Of a stretch of 64,000 bases of DNA, positions 1-10,916 are shown in pieces (position 1 is the first letter of the stretch; every line of letters begins with the position of its first letter). Under the pieces are notes generated by a model. That model worked only from the letters and a program-made list of their open reading frames with translations. It searched no databases and was not told the origin of the DNA. Position numbers and translations under genes: made by a program. The stretch is from Primulina eburnea (lineage: Eukaryota > Streptophyta > Magnoliopsida > Lamiales > Gesneriaceae), in the NCBI RefSeq assembly GCF_022965805.1, contig NC_133101.1, forward strand, positions 49,804,342-49,868,341, given 5' to 3'.

Positions 1-215
1 GGGAAATTGCCATAGAAAATTTGACAAAGTCAGTTTTTGGCAAGACCCTAGCGACTTCCTACCAATGAACAATATTCACTATTCTTATCGTGATATCTGA
101 AATCGCAAAATTCTATTGTTGAAGCATCCAAAAATCACGTTTTGCCGTTTTTGATAATAATCGTGAATATAATAACTCCTTGTTCTAAGCCTTTCCATTT
201 GTTTTAATTCAGGAA

Positions 216-493
216 ATGGCTCCCCGTACTCGCGCTGAAATACCCAAACGTATGCGTGAACTCACCCTTAGCGACCACGAAATTGCAACGGCGCATCTTA
301 GAGCGCAACTTTACGAGGAACAACAAAAATATCATGATCAATTGTTAGCCAAAGATTTGGAATATGAAAACTTGAAGAAGGAAAAACAAGAACTAGAAGA
401 TATCAAAGATCATCTTCAGGCTGACGTGCAAAGGTTTGCTTATTATCTTAACTCAGAAGAAAAACAACACGAAATGACCAAGAACAAACTAGA
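216..493 (+). pseudogene. Upstream coiled-coil ORF of G2, N-terminal part (split by G1)
   Basis: The ATG at 216 opens a charged Lys/Glu/Gln-rich ORF with heptad-like helices (residues about 25-90), typical of a coiled coil. It runs into G1, whose first base is 494. When G1 and one target copy are ignored, the same frame continues at 9042, so this is one ORF split by insertion. It precedes the gag of G2 and is not gag itself: no CCHC knuckle or capsid motif is seen. The ATG follows a pyrimidine-rich stretch ending TTCAG, like a 3' splice site. Function unknown. Confidence 0.6.
489..493. repeat. Target-site duplication of G1, left copy (CTAGA)
   Basis: CTAGA directly precedes the TGTAATG start of the G1 5' LTR and recurs at 9037-9041 directly after the 3' LTR. 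A 5-bp duplication is the normal footprint of a Ty3/gypsy integrase. Confidence 0.93.
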
Positions 494-622
494 TGTAATG
501 CCCGGAAATTTAATCCTAATAATATGTAATTATTGAATTATAATTTGATATGAGTATGAGAGGATTAATCGGGACACGAAATAAGAATACGTGTGGAAAT
601 GTATGTGCGAGGACAGTAGCAT

Positions 623-803
623 CGGCGCACATGCGCGAAAGAACGCGCGCACATGCGCCAAGGAGACAGTAGGCCTCGCGCATATGCGCGGCGTGTATCC
701 GCGCATATGCGCGACACAACCCGAGAGTTGTGAAGAAATCCTCGCGCAAATGCGCGGAAGAGTGTCGCGCATATGCGCAGAAAGTGGCCGCGCATATGCG
801 CGA
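623..803 (+). promoter_or_regulatory. Array of GC-rich interrupted palindromes upstream of the G1 TATA box (5' LTR)
   Basis: Seven units of the form CGCGC-ATAT-GCGCG or close variants, with spacers of about 10-25 bp, end ten bases before TATAAA at 813-818. The centre is ATAT, ACAT or AAAT and the arms are self-complementary. In position this is the U3 promoter region. Dimeric factor binding, hairpin formation or methylation targeting are inferences. Confidence 0.8.
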
Positions 804-812
804 GACGTGTGC

Positions 813-818
813 TATAAA
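813..818 (+). promoter_or_regulatory. TATA box of G1 5' LTR
   Basis: TATAAA in the context GTGCTATAAAGG lies immediately downstream of the palindrome array and upstream of a TA-repeat leader. The same arrangement recurs in the 3' LTR at 7518-7523. Confidence 0.7.
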
Positions 819-850
819 GGTTGAGCCACTCGTCCTGTGCTTGTATGTTG

Positions 851-852
<2 letters not shown>

Positions 853-907
<55 letters not shown>
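853..907. repeat. (TA)n microsatellite in G1 5' LTR
   Basis: About 55 bp of near-perfect TA repeat. The equivalent tract in the 3' LTR (7557-7620) is longer. Confidence 0.9.
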
Positions 908-2316
908 TCAGAGGAAGGAAAATTGAAATTTAGAGGAAACTTTTGATCTTTGATTTTAGAATTCGATTTGCAATCAATCTGTCCGTTTGAATTGTAATCC
1001 GACTTCGGTACCGAGTTCCTAGCAACGTAGACTACAACTTGACATAAGTTTTACTACGTTTTGACATGCTTTGAAATTATGATATTGTTAGAATTGAATG
1101 CAATTCATATATGATGTTCTTGACATATTAGACATCGTAGAATCGAAGTCAGATTGAGAAACGGACTGATTATGGAATTGTTATGAATTTTTAGGGTATA
1201 TTGATTTATACCAGACAGATTTGAATTGTGATTGAATTACAGATTGTAATGGATATAATTTGTGATTTGTAATTGATGTCTGTTGATTTGGTATTGACGG
1301 GGATACTGAGATTGTACCGTTATGCCGTTGATTTTGAATTAAATCCAAATTGATCAGATTGTTATTGATTTGAAAGGTATATTGACATGAGATCATTGAT
1401 ATTGTCATTGCCAGACAGACTGTGAATTCAGGACTTCGATTGAGCCAGAAACCGAGGAAAGAAAGGTATAAGTCAATGTGTATTGGGACATCGACTCAAG
1501 TAGGATGTACTTGAGTTTCCCTAAATCACATACTTATTATTTGTTTATCATTGTATTTAATGATTTGATTTAAATGCTTGTTCTATGGAGTTATAGGAGC
1601 ATGCATTAGACGAGTAATCTTGTGACAGAAGTACCTGATAGTGGCAGGTAACCACGGGTACATTGCACGATATCACAAGATATGGTGATAGACCATAGTC
1701 TATGACGGATGCGTCTGGACACTGGATGTTTGGTTATATCGACTTGGATAGAACTGGAGTCTTTTCTATTATTGTTTGTCGATATAGGAATGCCACATCT
1801 GGACACCGGGATCCCTAGGCTAGGATTGAGTCTAGTCTGAATCGTAGGAGTCACGAGTATTGTCGACAGATTGATACTGTTTACATTTCTGATTTTGATA
1901 TGTATTACTGTTATCTGTTTCATGCTTTGTATTGAACATATGACTGCATGTTCTTTGATTTATACTGAGATTTATTCTCACCGGAGTTATCCGGCTGTTG
2001 TCTTGTTTGTATGTGTACTTGACAACAGGTGGGACAGGTTCAGGGTCCAGGAGATGAGGAGAGATCGTGATTAGAGTGGAGGCTCCGGACTTGGATTAGA
2101 TATAGGGTCGAACACTTGATAGTAGTTGTTAAACCTTAGTTTGTACTGATTTGTAGACGGTACAGGACTTGTACTTTATAATATACTGAGTTGTATATTA
2201 GATTGTTGTCATTACGTTCCGCATTTAATAAAAAAATTTAGACACTGTTTTATAATTTATTAATTAGTCCCAATGACGATTATGATTTTGATTAGCGTCC
2301 GGGTCTTCACAACAGG

Positions 2317-2328
2317 TGGTATCAGAGC
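2317..2328 (+). other. G1 primer-binding site (initiator tRNA-Met)
   Basis: TGGTATCAGAGC five bases after the 5' LTR is the standard plant complement to the 3' end of initiator methionine tRNA, used to prime minus-strand DNA synthesis. Confidence 0.93.
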
Positions 2329-2563
2329 TATAGATCTTTGAGACTGAGATAGGAACTAGTGAGCGGGGTAGAATGAGGTTTTTTTCCTTGCTTTTGATTG
2401 CTAGCATGATTTACTGCTTTATAATACACGTTTATCTGATTTGATTTGAAAACATGTGTTATTGAATATGAATTGGAGCTAATTCTGGATCAGCAGTAAG
2501 ATGATCGGAAGAGGATTGAAATCGGATTTTGTTTGGGATTGCTAACCCTTTTGAGTTTCAGAT

Positions 2564-5500
2564 ATGCCTCCGAGAAGAGTACCGTAGCAGGGTAGTACAT
2601 AGAACCCTCCGATGGATGTGACAGCGACACCCATGGAGACACTTTTGAAAAGATTTCAGTCTTTCCATCCACCTACTTTGAAAGGAACCGAAAATTCAGT
2701 GGATTGCGAAAGTTGGCTGGATTATATTGAAATGATGTTTGATTCGTTGGAATATACTGATGAGAAGAGGGTGAAACTGATAGGACACCAATTGCATGAC
2801 ATTGCCAAGAACTGGTGGATCAACACAAAAAGGGCATTGGAACACCGAGGTACGATTATTACCTGGAGTGTATTTAGAACTGAATTCTATCAGAGGTTCT
2901 TTCCAGTGTCATACAGGAAGGACAAGGGAGCCGAGTTTGCGAACTTGAGACAGGGCCAACTTAACATCGAGGAATACGTGGCCAAGTTCTCTTCACTGTT
3001 GCGCTTTGCTTCACTTGTGGCGGATCATGACGAGGCTGTGGCGGATCAGTTCATTAACGGCCTGAATCCGGAAATATTTACGTTGGTGAACACGGGAAGA
3101 CCGAACAATTTTACCGATGCTTTGAATAGAGCCAAAGGAGCCGAAGCCGGTCTGATGAGACAGAGAGGAGCTTCGTTTATGCTTCCAGCACTGGGATCAC
3201 AGCAACCACCTCCTCGATTTGAAGGTGGCAGCAGTAGTGGTGGAAAGAGGGACTTCTTGAAGACGAGAGGAAAGCAGTTCAAGAAGTCAGGGAGCAGTTC
3301 TTCTAGTTCTGGGAGTCCTCGACAGAGCCAGAGCTATACCAGACCTATTTGCAATACTTGTGGAGGGAAGCATCCCACTGAGCAGTGCCGAGGAGTGTTT
3401 GGCAGCTGCCGTATTTGCAAGCAACAGGGACACTTTGCTCGAGTGTGTCCCCAGAGAGGTGCCCAGGGATTCCAGGCAGCTGAGTCATCTGGATCAGCGG
3501 CTCAGGCAGGTAGACGACCATCTGCTGTTCATTCTTTTCAGCCAGCACCGTCTACCCAGTCACAGCAGAGGCCAGGAGGAAGCCAGACAGTGAGCCAGCC
3601 TCCGAGACAGCAGGCCCGAGTGTTTGCTCTGAACGAGGAGCAGGCACAGGATGCACCTGATGACGTTGTAGCACGTAACTGTTTTATTTTTTGTCATCCT
3701 GCGTACCTATTGATTGATACCGGTGCATCACATACATTTATTTCTGAGAGGTTTGCATTGAGTCATGCATTACCTATTGAGTCATTATCTGCGGTAGTGT
3801 CGGTTTCCTCCCCGTTAGGGACAGGTTTGATATCAGTGAAGTCTGTGAAATCTTGTACACTGCAGTATGATGGGCATAAGATTGAGTTGGACTGTATTGT
3901 GCTTGGGATATCTGATTTTGATTGTATTATCGGTATTGATACATTGACCAAGTACAAGGCAACAGTCGATTGTTTCCCCAAGATAGTGAGATTCAGACCT
4001 GAGATGGCTGAGGAGTGGAAATTTTACGGTAAGGGTTCTCGAGCCAGAATTTCTTTGATATCTGCAATGAATATGACACGATTATTGCAGAAAGGAGCAG
4101 ATGGATTCCTGATATATTCAGTTGATTTACTGAAATCGAGCCCATCATTGGCGGACTTGCCGGTGGTGTGTGAGTTTGCTGAAGTCTTTCCGGATGAGAT
4201 TCCTGGATTGCCTCCGATTCGAGAGATAGACTTCAGCATTGAGTTAATGCCAGGAACAGTTCCGATTTCTAGGGCTCCTTACAGGATGGCACCGATCGAA
4301 TTAAAAGAATTGAAAGAACAGTTGGAGGATTTACTGGCCAAGGGGTATATCAGACCAAGTGTTTCTCCTTGGGGTGCTCCAGTACTGTTCGTGAGAAAGA
4401 AGGATGGGTCGATGAGACTTTGTATAGATTACCGGCAACTGAACAAGGCAACGGTAAAGAATAAATATCCATTGCCTCGTATTGATGATTTATTTGATCA
4501 GTTGCACGGTTCTTCGGTGTATTCCAAGATCGACTTGAGATCTGGATACCATCAATTGAGAGTCAGGGACTCTGATATCTATAAGACTGCATTCAGAACC
4601 AGGTATGGACACTATGAATTTATTGTCATGCCATTTGGTTTGACGAATGCACCTGCGGTATTTATGGGATTGATGAACCGCGTCTTCCAGAAATATTTGG
4701 ATGATTTTGTTATCATATTCATTGATGATATATTGATTTATTCAAAGAATATGATTGAACATGCTAATCATCTGAGGATGGTGTTGCGAACTTTGAGGAC
4801 GGAGAAACTGTATGCTAAATTGTCGAAATGCGAGTTCTGGTTGAAACAGGTGATATTTCTGGGTCATATTATATCCGGAGATGGTATTGCAGTTGATCCC
4901 AGTAAGGTTGAGGCAGTGATTTCTTGGCCAAGACCGACATCTGTACCAGAGATACGCAGCTTTATGGGTTTGGCAGGATATTATCGCCGATTCATTAAAG
5001 ATTTTTCGAGTATTGCCAAACCGATTACGCAGTTGACTCGGAAAAATGCTCCATTTGTTTGGTCTGAGGAATGTGAGACCAGTTTCCTCGAATTTAAAAA
5101 GAGATTAACCAGTGCACCGATGTTGACTATCCCGTCAGGTACTGGTGATTTTGTTGTTTATTGTGATGAATCTCACCGAGGATTGGGTTGTGTTTTGATG
5201 CAGCGAGGGCATGTGATCGCTTATGCCTCAAGACAACTGAAACCCCATGAAACTCGTTATCCAGTTCATGATCTTGAATTGGCAGCCATTGTCTTTGCAT
5301 TAAAGATATGGCGGCATTATTTATACGCTGAGAAATTCGAGACATATTCTGATCATAAAAGCTTGAAATATCTGTTTTCGCAATCAGAGCTGAATATGAG
5401 ACAGCGGAGATGGCTGGATTTACTGAAAGACTTTGATTGTGAAATCAAATACTATCCAGGGAAATCTAATGCAGCAGCAGATGCACTAAGTCGAAAGGTA

Positions 5501-5626
5501 TGTTCTCTCTCCTTATCGACTATGGGAGTCTCGAATTTAATTGAGGACTGCTGTTTGTCTGGACTAGTATTTGAGACAGATAAGAGACCAATGAGATTAT
5601 ATACGATTCAAGCGGAACGGAGCTGA
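2564..5626 (+). pseudogene. G1 gag-protease-RT-RNase H polyprotein (broken)
   Basis: Structural and enzymatic polyprotein of G1. The conserved start context is the ATG at 2564, but two in-frame TAG codons follow before the open stretch begins at 2612. That 1004-residue stretch has a gag capsid region (about 1-240), two zinc knuckles (CNTC...C at 247 and [14 protein letters not shown] at 266), the protease motif DTGAS (Asp369), a reverse transcriptase with FIDD (Asp705-Asp706) and RNase H from about 845 to 960. It ends at a premature TGA at 5624 caused by an indel, after which pol continues in another frame. The same gag type is seen in G3 and G4. Not functional as it stands. Confidence 0.93.
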
Positions 5627-7049
5627 TTGTGAAAATTAAAGCGGCTCAGAAAGGTGATCAGAATATACATAAGTCGATTGCTATGGTTAGAGCTGGACAT
5701 CGATCGGAATATCAGGTTCAAAATGGTATTTTGTATGTGAATAATCATCTTGTGGTGCCGAATGTTTCGAATTTGAGACAGCAAATACTGACAGAAGCGC
5801 ACAACAGTCGTTTTAGCGTTCATCCTGGTGGCAGTAAAATGTATAATGATTTAAAGACACAGTATTGGTGGAAACAAATGAAAGCTGATATTGCTACATT
5901 TGTAGCCAAATGTCTGAATTGCCAACAGGTGAAGGCTGAAAGAAAGAAACCTGGAGGACTGTTACAGAGTTTATCTATTCCTGAATGGAAATGGGATCAC
6001 ATTTCCATGGATTTTGTGACGCAATTACCAAGATCCTCCCGAGGTTGTGATGCGATTTGGGTCGTGATTGATTGATTGACCAAATCAGCATGCTTTATTC
6101 CATACAAGATGACTTATATATATGATCAAATGGCTGATATCTATATCAAGGAAGTGGTTAGATTGCATGGAGTGCCGAAGTCAATTGTCTCTGACCGTGA
6201 TCCTCGGTTTACTTTGCACTTTTGGCAGAGCCTGCAGCAAGCTCTCGGTACGAAGTTACATCTTAGTACCGCATATCATCCACAGACTGACGGACAGTCA
6301 GAACGGACGATTCAGACATTGGAAGATATGCTGAGAGCAGTAGTGCTTGATTTTAGCATTAATTGGCAAGATGCATTGCCTCTTTGTGAATTCTCGTACA
6401 ACAACAGCTATCAGGCGAGTATTGAAATGGACACCATTTGAAGCGTTGTACGGAAAGAAGTGTCGATCGCCTCTTTATTGGGATGATATCTCTGAAGTTC
6501 CTGAGACTGGACCTTATATGATCAGAGATATGACTGAAAAAGTGAAATTAATTCAGAAGAAAATGAAGGCAGCCCAGGACAGACAAGCCAAATATGCCAA
6601 CCTTCGACGTAGACCGTTGGTATTTGAGGCAGGAGACCGAGTGTTCCTGAAGATTTCACCTTTCAGGGGCGTTGTCCGATTTGGAAAGAAAGGGAAGTTG
6701 TCTCCACGATACGTCGGTCCTTATGAGATTCTCGAGAAGATAGGAGATCAGTGCCTACCGACTAGTATTGCCGCCTTCTTTATCTGGAATACATGATGTC
6801 TTTCATGTATCAATGCTGCGGAAATATCTCCCTGATGATTCTCATGTTATTCAACCAGACGAGACCGAGCTGGACGAGACATTGAGTTATGTCGATAAAC
6901 CGATTCGGATTATCGATCGTAAAGAAAAACAGCTCAGAACAAAGACGATTCCTCTTGTGAAAGTTCAATGGACTCGTCATGGTATCGAAGAAGCTACTTG
7001 GGAGACTGAGTCTGATATGAGACAAGAATTCCCAGCATTATTTCACTGA
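5627..7049 (+). pseudogene. G1 integrase and chromodomain-like tail (broken)
   Basis: Continuation of pol in shifted frames. It shows an HHCC zinc-binding region (about 5805-5935, ending CLNCQQVK), a DDE integrase core (Asp in SMDFV near 6010, Asp in SDRDPRF near 6195, Glu in [10 protein letters not shown] near 6305), the C-terminal integrase domain and a short tail with HGIEEATWE (about 6978-7005). A TGA at about 6073-6075 replaces an expected Arg codon (consistent with C-to-T decay at CpG), and indels near 6425 and 6750 shift the frame. It terminates at 7049, about 90 bp before the purine tract. Confidence 0.9.
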
Positions 7050-7136
7050 TGTAAATTTTCTTATACAGTTCTTGTATATATCCTCCGTGTTAATACAAAT
7101 AACATGCATGTGATTTCGAGGACGAAATCGTATCTT

Positions 7137-7148
7137 AGGGGGGAGAAA
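7137..7148 (+). other. G1 polypurine tract
   Basis: AGGGGGGAGAAA abuts the TGTAATG start of the 3' LTR. It is the expected primer site for plus-strand DNA synthesis. Confidence 0.88.
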
Positions 7149-7277
7149 TGTAATGCCCGGAAATTTAATCCTAATAATCTGTAATTATTGAATTATAATT
7201 TGATATGAGTATGAGAGGATTAATCGGGACACGAAATAAGAATACGTGTGGAAAGGTATGTGCGAGGACAGTAGCAT

Positions 7278-7508
7278 CGGCGCACATGCACGACAGAACG
7301 CGTGCACATACGCCAAGCAGACAGTAGGCCTCGCGCATATACGCGGCGTGTATCCGCGCATATGCGCGACACAACCCGAGAGTTGTGAAGAAATCCTCGC
7401 GCATATGCGCGGAAGAGTCTCGCGCATATGCGCGAGTCCCCGTGAAGCTACGCGCCGAGACAGAATGTCTCGCGCATATGCGCGGAAAGTGGCCACGCAT
7501 ATGCGCGA
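7278..7508 (+). promoter_or_regulatory. Palindrome array of G1 3' LTR
   Basis: Eight GC-rich 14-bp palindromes, one more than in the 5' LTR, ending just before TATAAA at 7518-7523. Several units have decayed arms (TGCACG, TACGC), as expected from deamination of methylated CpG. Confidence 0.78.
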
Positions 7509-7556
7509 GACGTGTGCTATAAAGGTTGAGCCACTCGTCATGTGCTTGTATGTTGG

Positions 7557-7559
7557 TAT

Positions 7560-7620
<61 letters not shown>
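7557..7620. repeat. (TA)n microsatellite in G1 3' LTR
   Basis: About 64 bp of TA repeat with one AAATA interruption. It corresponds to the shorter tract at 853-907. Confidence 0.9.
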
Positions 7621-7623
<3 letters not shown>

Positions 7624-9041
7624 GCAAACCGTATTCAGAGGAAGGAAAATTGAAATTTAGAGGAAACTTTTGATCTTTGATTTTAGAATTCGATTTGCAA
7701 TCAATTCGTCCGTCTGAATTGTAATCCGACTTCGGTACCGAGTTCCTAGCAACGTACACTACAACTTGACGTAAGTTTTACTACGTTTTGACATGCTTTG
7801 AAATTATGATGTTGTTATTGAATGGAATTCATATATGATGTTCTTGACATATTAGACATCGTAGAATCGAAGTCAGATTGAGAAACGGACTGATTATGGA
7901 ATTGTTATGAATTTTTAGGGTATATTGATTTATACCAGACAGATTTGAATTGTGATTGAATTACAGATTGTAATGGATATAATTTGTGATTTGTAATTGA
8001 TGTCTGTTGATTTGGTATTGACGGGGATACTGAGATTGTACCGTTATGCCGTTGATTTTGAATTAAATCCAAATTGATCAGATTGTTATTGATTTGAAAG
8101 GTATATTGACATGAGATCATTGATATTGTCATTGCCAGACAGACTGTGAATTCAGGACTTCGATTGAGCCAGAAACCGAGGAAAGAAAGGTATAAGTCAA
8201 TGTGTATTGGGACATCGACTCAAGTAGGATGTACTTGAGTTTCCCTAAATCACATACTTATTATTTGTTTATCATTGTATTTAATGATTTGATTTAAATG
8301 CTTGTTCTATGGAGTTATAGGAGCATGCATTAGACGAGTAATCTTGTGACAGAAGTACCTGATAGTGGCAGGTAACCACGGGTACATTGCACAATGTCAC
8401 AAGATATGGTGATAGACCATAGTCTATAATGGATGCGTCTGGACACTGGATGTTTGGTTATATCGACTTGGATAGAACTGGAGTCTTTTCTATTACTGTT
8501 TGTCGATATAGGAATGCCACATCTGGACACCGGGATCCCTAGGCTAGGATTGAGTCTAGTCTGAATTGTGGAGTCACGAGTATTGTCGACAGATTGATAC
8601 TGTTTACATTTCTGATTTTGATATGTATTACTGTTATCTGTTTCATGCTTTGTATTGAACATATAACTGCATGTTCTTTGATTTATACTGGGATTTATTC
8701 TCACCGGAGTTATCCGGCTGTTGTCTTGTTTGTATGTGTACTTGACAACAGGTGGGACAGGTTCAGGGTCCAGGAGATGAGGAGAGATCGTGATTAGAGT
8801 GGAGGCTCCGGACTTGGATTAGATATAGGGTCGAACACTTGATAGTAGTTGTTAAACCTTAGTTTGTACTGATTTGTAGACTGTACAGGACTTGTACTTT
8901 ATAATATACTGAGTTGTATATTAGATTGTTGTCATTACGTTCCGCATTTTAAAAAAAAAAATTTAGACCCTGTTTTATAATTGATTAATTAGTCCCAATG
9001 ACGATTATGATTTTGATTAGCGTCCGGGTCCCCACACTAGA

Positions 9042-9340
9042 GGCTTCCCAAACAATCGCCCTTGAAATGGATGGATTACGCCAACGAATGCTAGAGGAAT
9101 CCCAAGCACTATAGTCTCAGATTCAACAAATGTTGCTAATGGAAAAACAACGCCGTTAGCAAGATGAGGCAACCATTCAAGAACTGCAGAATTCGGTGCA
9201 GAATTTGACTATGCAAAATGAACAATTGCAGAATCATGTTCATCATCTTGAGGATGCCATCATTATGGCATTGGAGCTGGAAGTAGAACCTGGTAGAAGA
9301 ACAAATGGAAGATGAAGTACTAGGAGATGGCGAGATTTTA
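9042..9340 (+). pseudogene. Upstream coiled-coil ORF of G2, C-terminal part
   Basis: Continues the frame of 216-493 once G1 is removed, which confirms the insertion. It is Gln/Glu/Leu-rich with heptads (repeats of the type LQNxxQNL), again a predicted coiled coil. Two in-frame TAG codons (about 9112 and 9157) show decay. Downstream, 9341-9577 holds no ORF but has an AATAAA at about 9467, so this ORF may have been a separate transcription unit. Function unknown. Confidence 0.55.
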
Positions 9341-9577
9341 GATGATTGAGTATTTAGTGTCGTGAATATTTGTAATAAGGATTGATAATCCATTTCCTTT
9401 CTTTTACTTCTTATCATTTCACTTCTGAAAACTTTGATTTGTATTGCTTTTCTTTTCATTGGAATCAATAAAAAGTTTATTTGATCTATTCCTTGATTGA
9501 TTTCATATTTGAGATAATCTTCAATATTTTTGTACATAATTATTCAAACCTCTTAGAAATTCTCATGCGTGTAGGAA

Positions 9578-10817
9578 ATGGCAGAGAGACCCCATCGTAG
9601 CAACCGCAACCCGCGATATGCCAATCGCAACAATGATTGCAACAACAATAACAACGAAGATACACCACCACCAGCGAGAGTTGGCCTAGCAGAGAAGATT
9701 TAATGACCATAGCAACAATTGTGGCAACAACCCTCCAAGGAATGAGCCATTTAAATACCAACAGTAATCAGCCACCACCACCTCCACCACCGAATGGAAT
9801 CAAACACCATTATGAATCTCTTCGGAGGAATCGAGTCCCGACTGTTTGACTGCAACCCTGACCCAGAAGTTGGTCAAGGCTGGCTCAAGAATATTGAGAC
9901 ACAACTCCAATTGCTTGAAGTGCCAAATGAACTAAAAGTGACTGTGGTGACACCATTCCTAGAAGAAAAGGCGGCGAAATGGTGGGAGACAATCTCAGCA
10001 AATATGACAGAAGTCGGACCAATCACATGGAAAAGATTTCGAGAAGCATTCTTGAAACAATAATATCCAGTAGAATTGAGATTAAAATTGTTGAGTGAAT
10101 TTGAGAATTTTACTCAAACCCCGGATATGTCTGTTGTGGAGTACACTTCTAAATTCAACTCCCTTGGAACCTATGCTCCTGCCATCATGGCAGATGATAT
10201 CCTGAAGATGCATCGTTTCAAACGAGGTCTGAACAGCCGTATCCAATCAGCTCTGGCAGTTTACCAACCCACAGGTTTTGATGATTTAATGGGAGCAGCC
10301 ATTAGAGCTGAGACAGATATCAAGCGCCGAGAAGATGAAAATAAAAATAAACGACCTCTTACTGGACAATCTTTTCAAGGTAAACAACCAGTTAAAAGGT
10401 CAAACCAATCGAGTGGACCATTCAAGGGAACTCCTTCCAATTCAACTACGACATTCTCAAGAATAAAACCGTGTCCATTATGCAACTACCGACACATTGG
10501 AGAATGTCGAAGGAACACTGGTGCTTGCTTTAATTGTGGGAAGATGGGACACCGAAGTTGCTAATTGTCCTGAACCATTAAAGAAAATGACATGGTCAGA
10601 CACTAATTCTACCCCCAACAAACCAAAGGAGAATAAGACCAATGCTCGTATGTTTGCCATAACTCAAGAAGAGACAGATGATGCAAACGATGTTGTGGCA
10701 GGTACCATTATAATCAATAAAATTTCAGCTTATGTGTTGTTTGACTGTGGTGCTCATTCATTTATTTCTAAGAGATTCACTAAGAAGTTAGGGCTTATAC
10801 CAGAGATACTTGTTTAA
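9578..10817 (+). pseudogene. G2 gag and start of protease (broken)
   Basis: The ATG at 9578 is preceded by GTAG and shares the context AGGAAATGGC with the upstream ORF at 216. The N-terminus is Asn/Pro-rich and soon hits stops (about 9701-9712). A retrotransposon gag domain follows (9794-10360, with WLKNIE and KWWE motifs), a TAA near 10061 interrupts it, and a single CCHC knuckle (CFNCGKMGH) at about 10527-10560 is cut by a frameshift. After the shift comes the protease motif FDCGAHSF (about 10740), with DCG where most relatives have DTG, then a TAA near 10815. Confidence 0.85.
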
Positions 10818-10916
10818 CCTTTTAGAATTGCTACTCCCACCAGTAAAACAATTGAAACACATAAGATACATCGGAACTACATAGTATATATCAATGAACA
10901 GACATTCAACGCTGAA

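Larger units (their letters stand above)
494..2311 (+). repeat. G1 5' LTR
   Basis: Starts TGTAATGCCCGG and ends GTCTTCACA, 1818 bp. It holds a palindromic GC-rich array (623-803), a TATAAA box (813-818) and a long TA microsatellite (about 853-907) just after the probable transcription start. The rest is AT-rich, ending in an AATAAA-bearing stretch near 2226. Confidence 0.93.
494..9036 (+). mobile_element. G1: complete Ty3/gypsy Del/Tekay-like retrotransposon
   Basis: A structurally complete 8.5-kb element. It has LTRs at 494-2311 and 7149-9036 (both TGTAATGCCCGG to CACA), a tRNA-iMet-type PBS at 2317-2328, a gag-pol region at 2564-7049, a purine tract at 7137-7148 and a CTAGA target duplication on both sides. 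Domain order is gag, protease, RT, RNase H, integrase and a chromodomain-like tail, as in Del/Tekay chromoviruses. The LTRs are nearly identical apart from a TA microsatellite and one repeat unit, so insertion is fairly recent. The ORF nevertheless has several stops and frameshifts. It sits inside the upstream ORF of G2. Confidence 0.95.
7149..9036 (+). repeat. G1 3' LTR
   Basis: 1888 bp, same ends as the 5' LTR apart from CCCCACA instead of CTTCACA. It has one extra palindrome unit plus spacer (about 7430-7480) and a longer TA tract (7557-7620). Otherwise there are only scattered substitutions, several at CpG positions. Confidence 0.93.

Noticed and set aside
516..824. Arg/Ala/Cys-rich ORFs on both strands over the G1 palindrome array (and 7171-7653 in the 3' LTR)
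   Set aside because: They arise because the CGCGCATATGCGCG repeats are open in most frames. They are in the U3 promoter, end in the TA microsatellite and have no domain.
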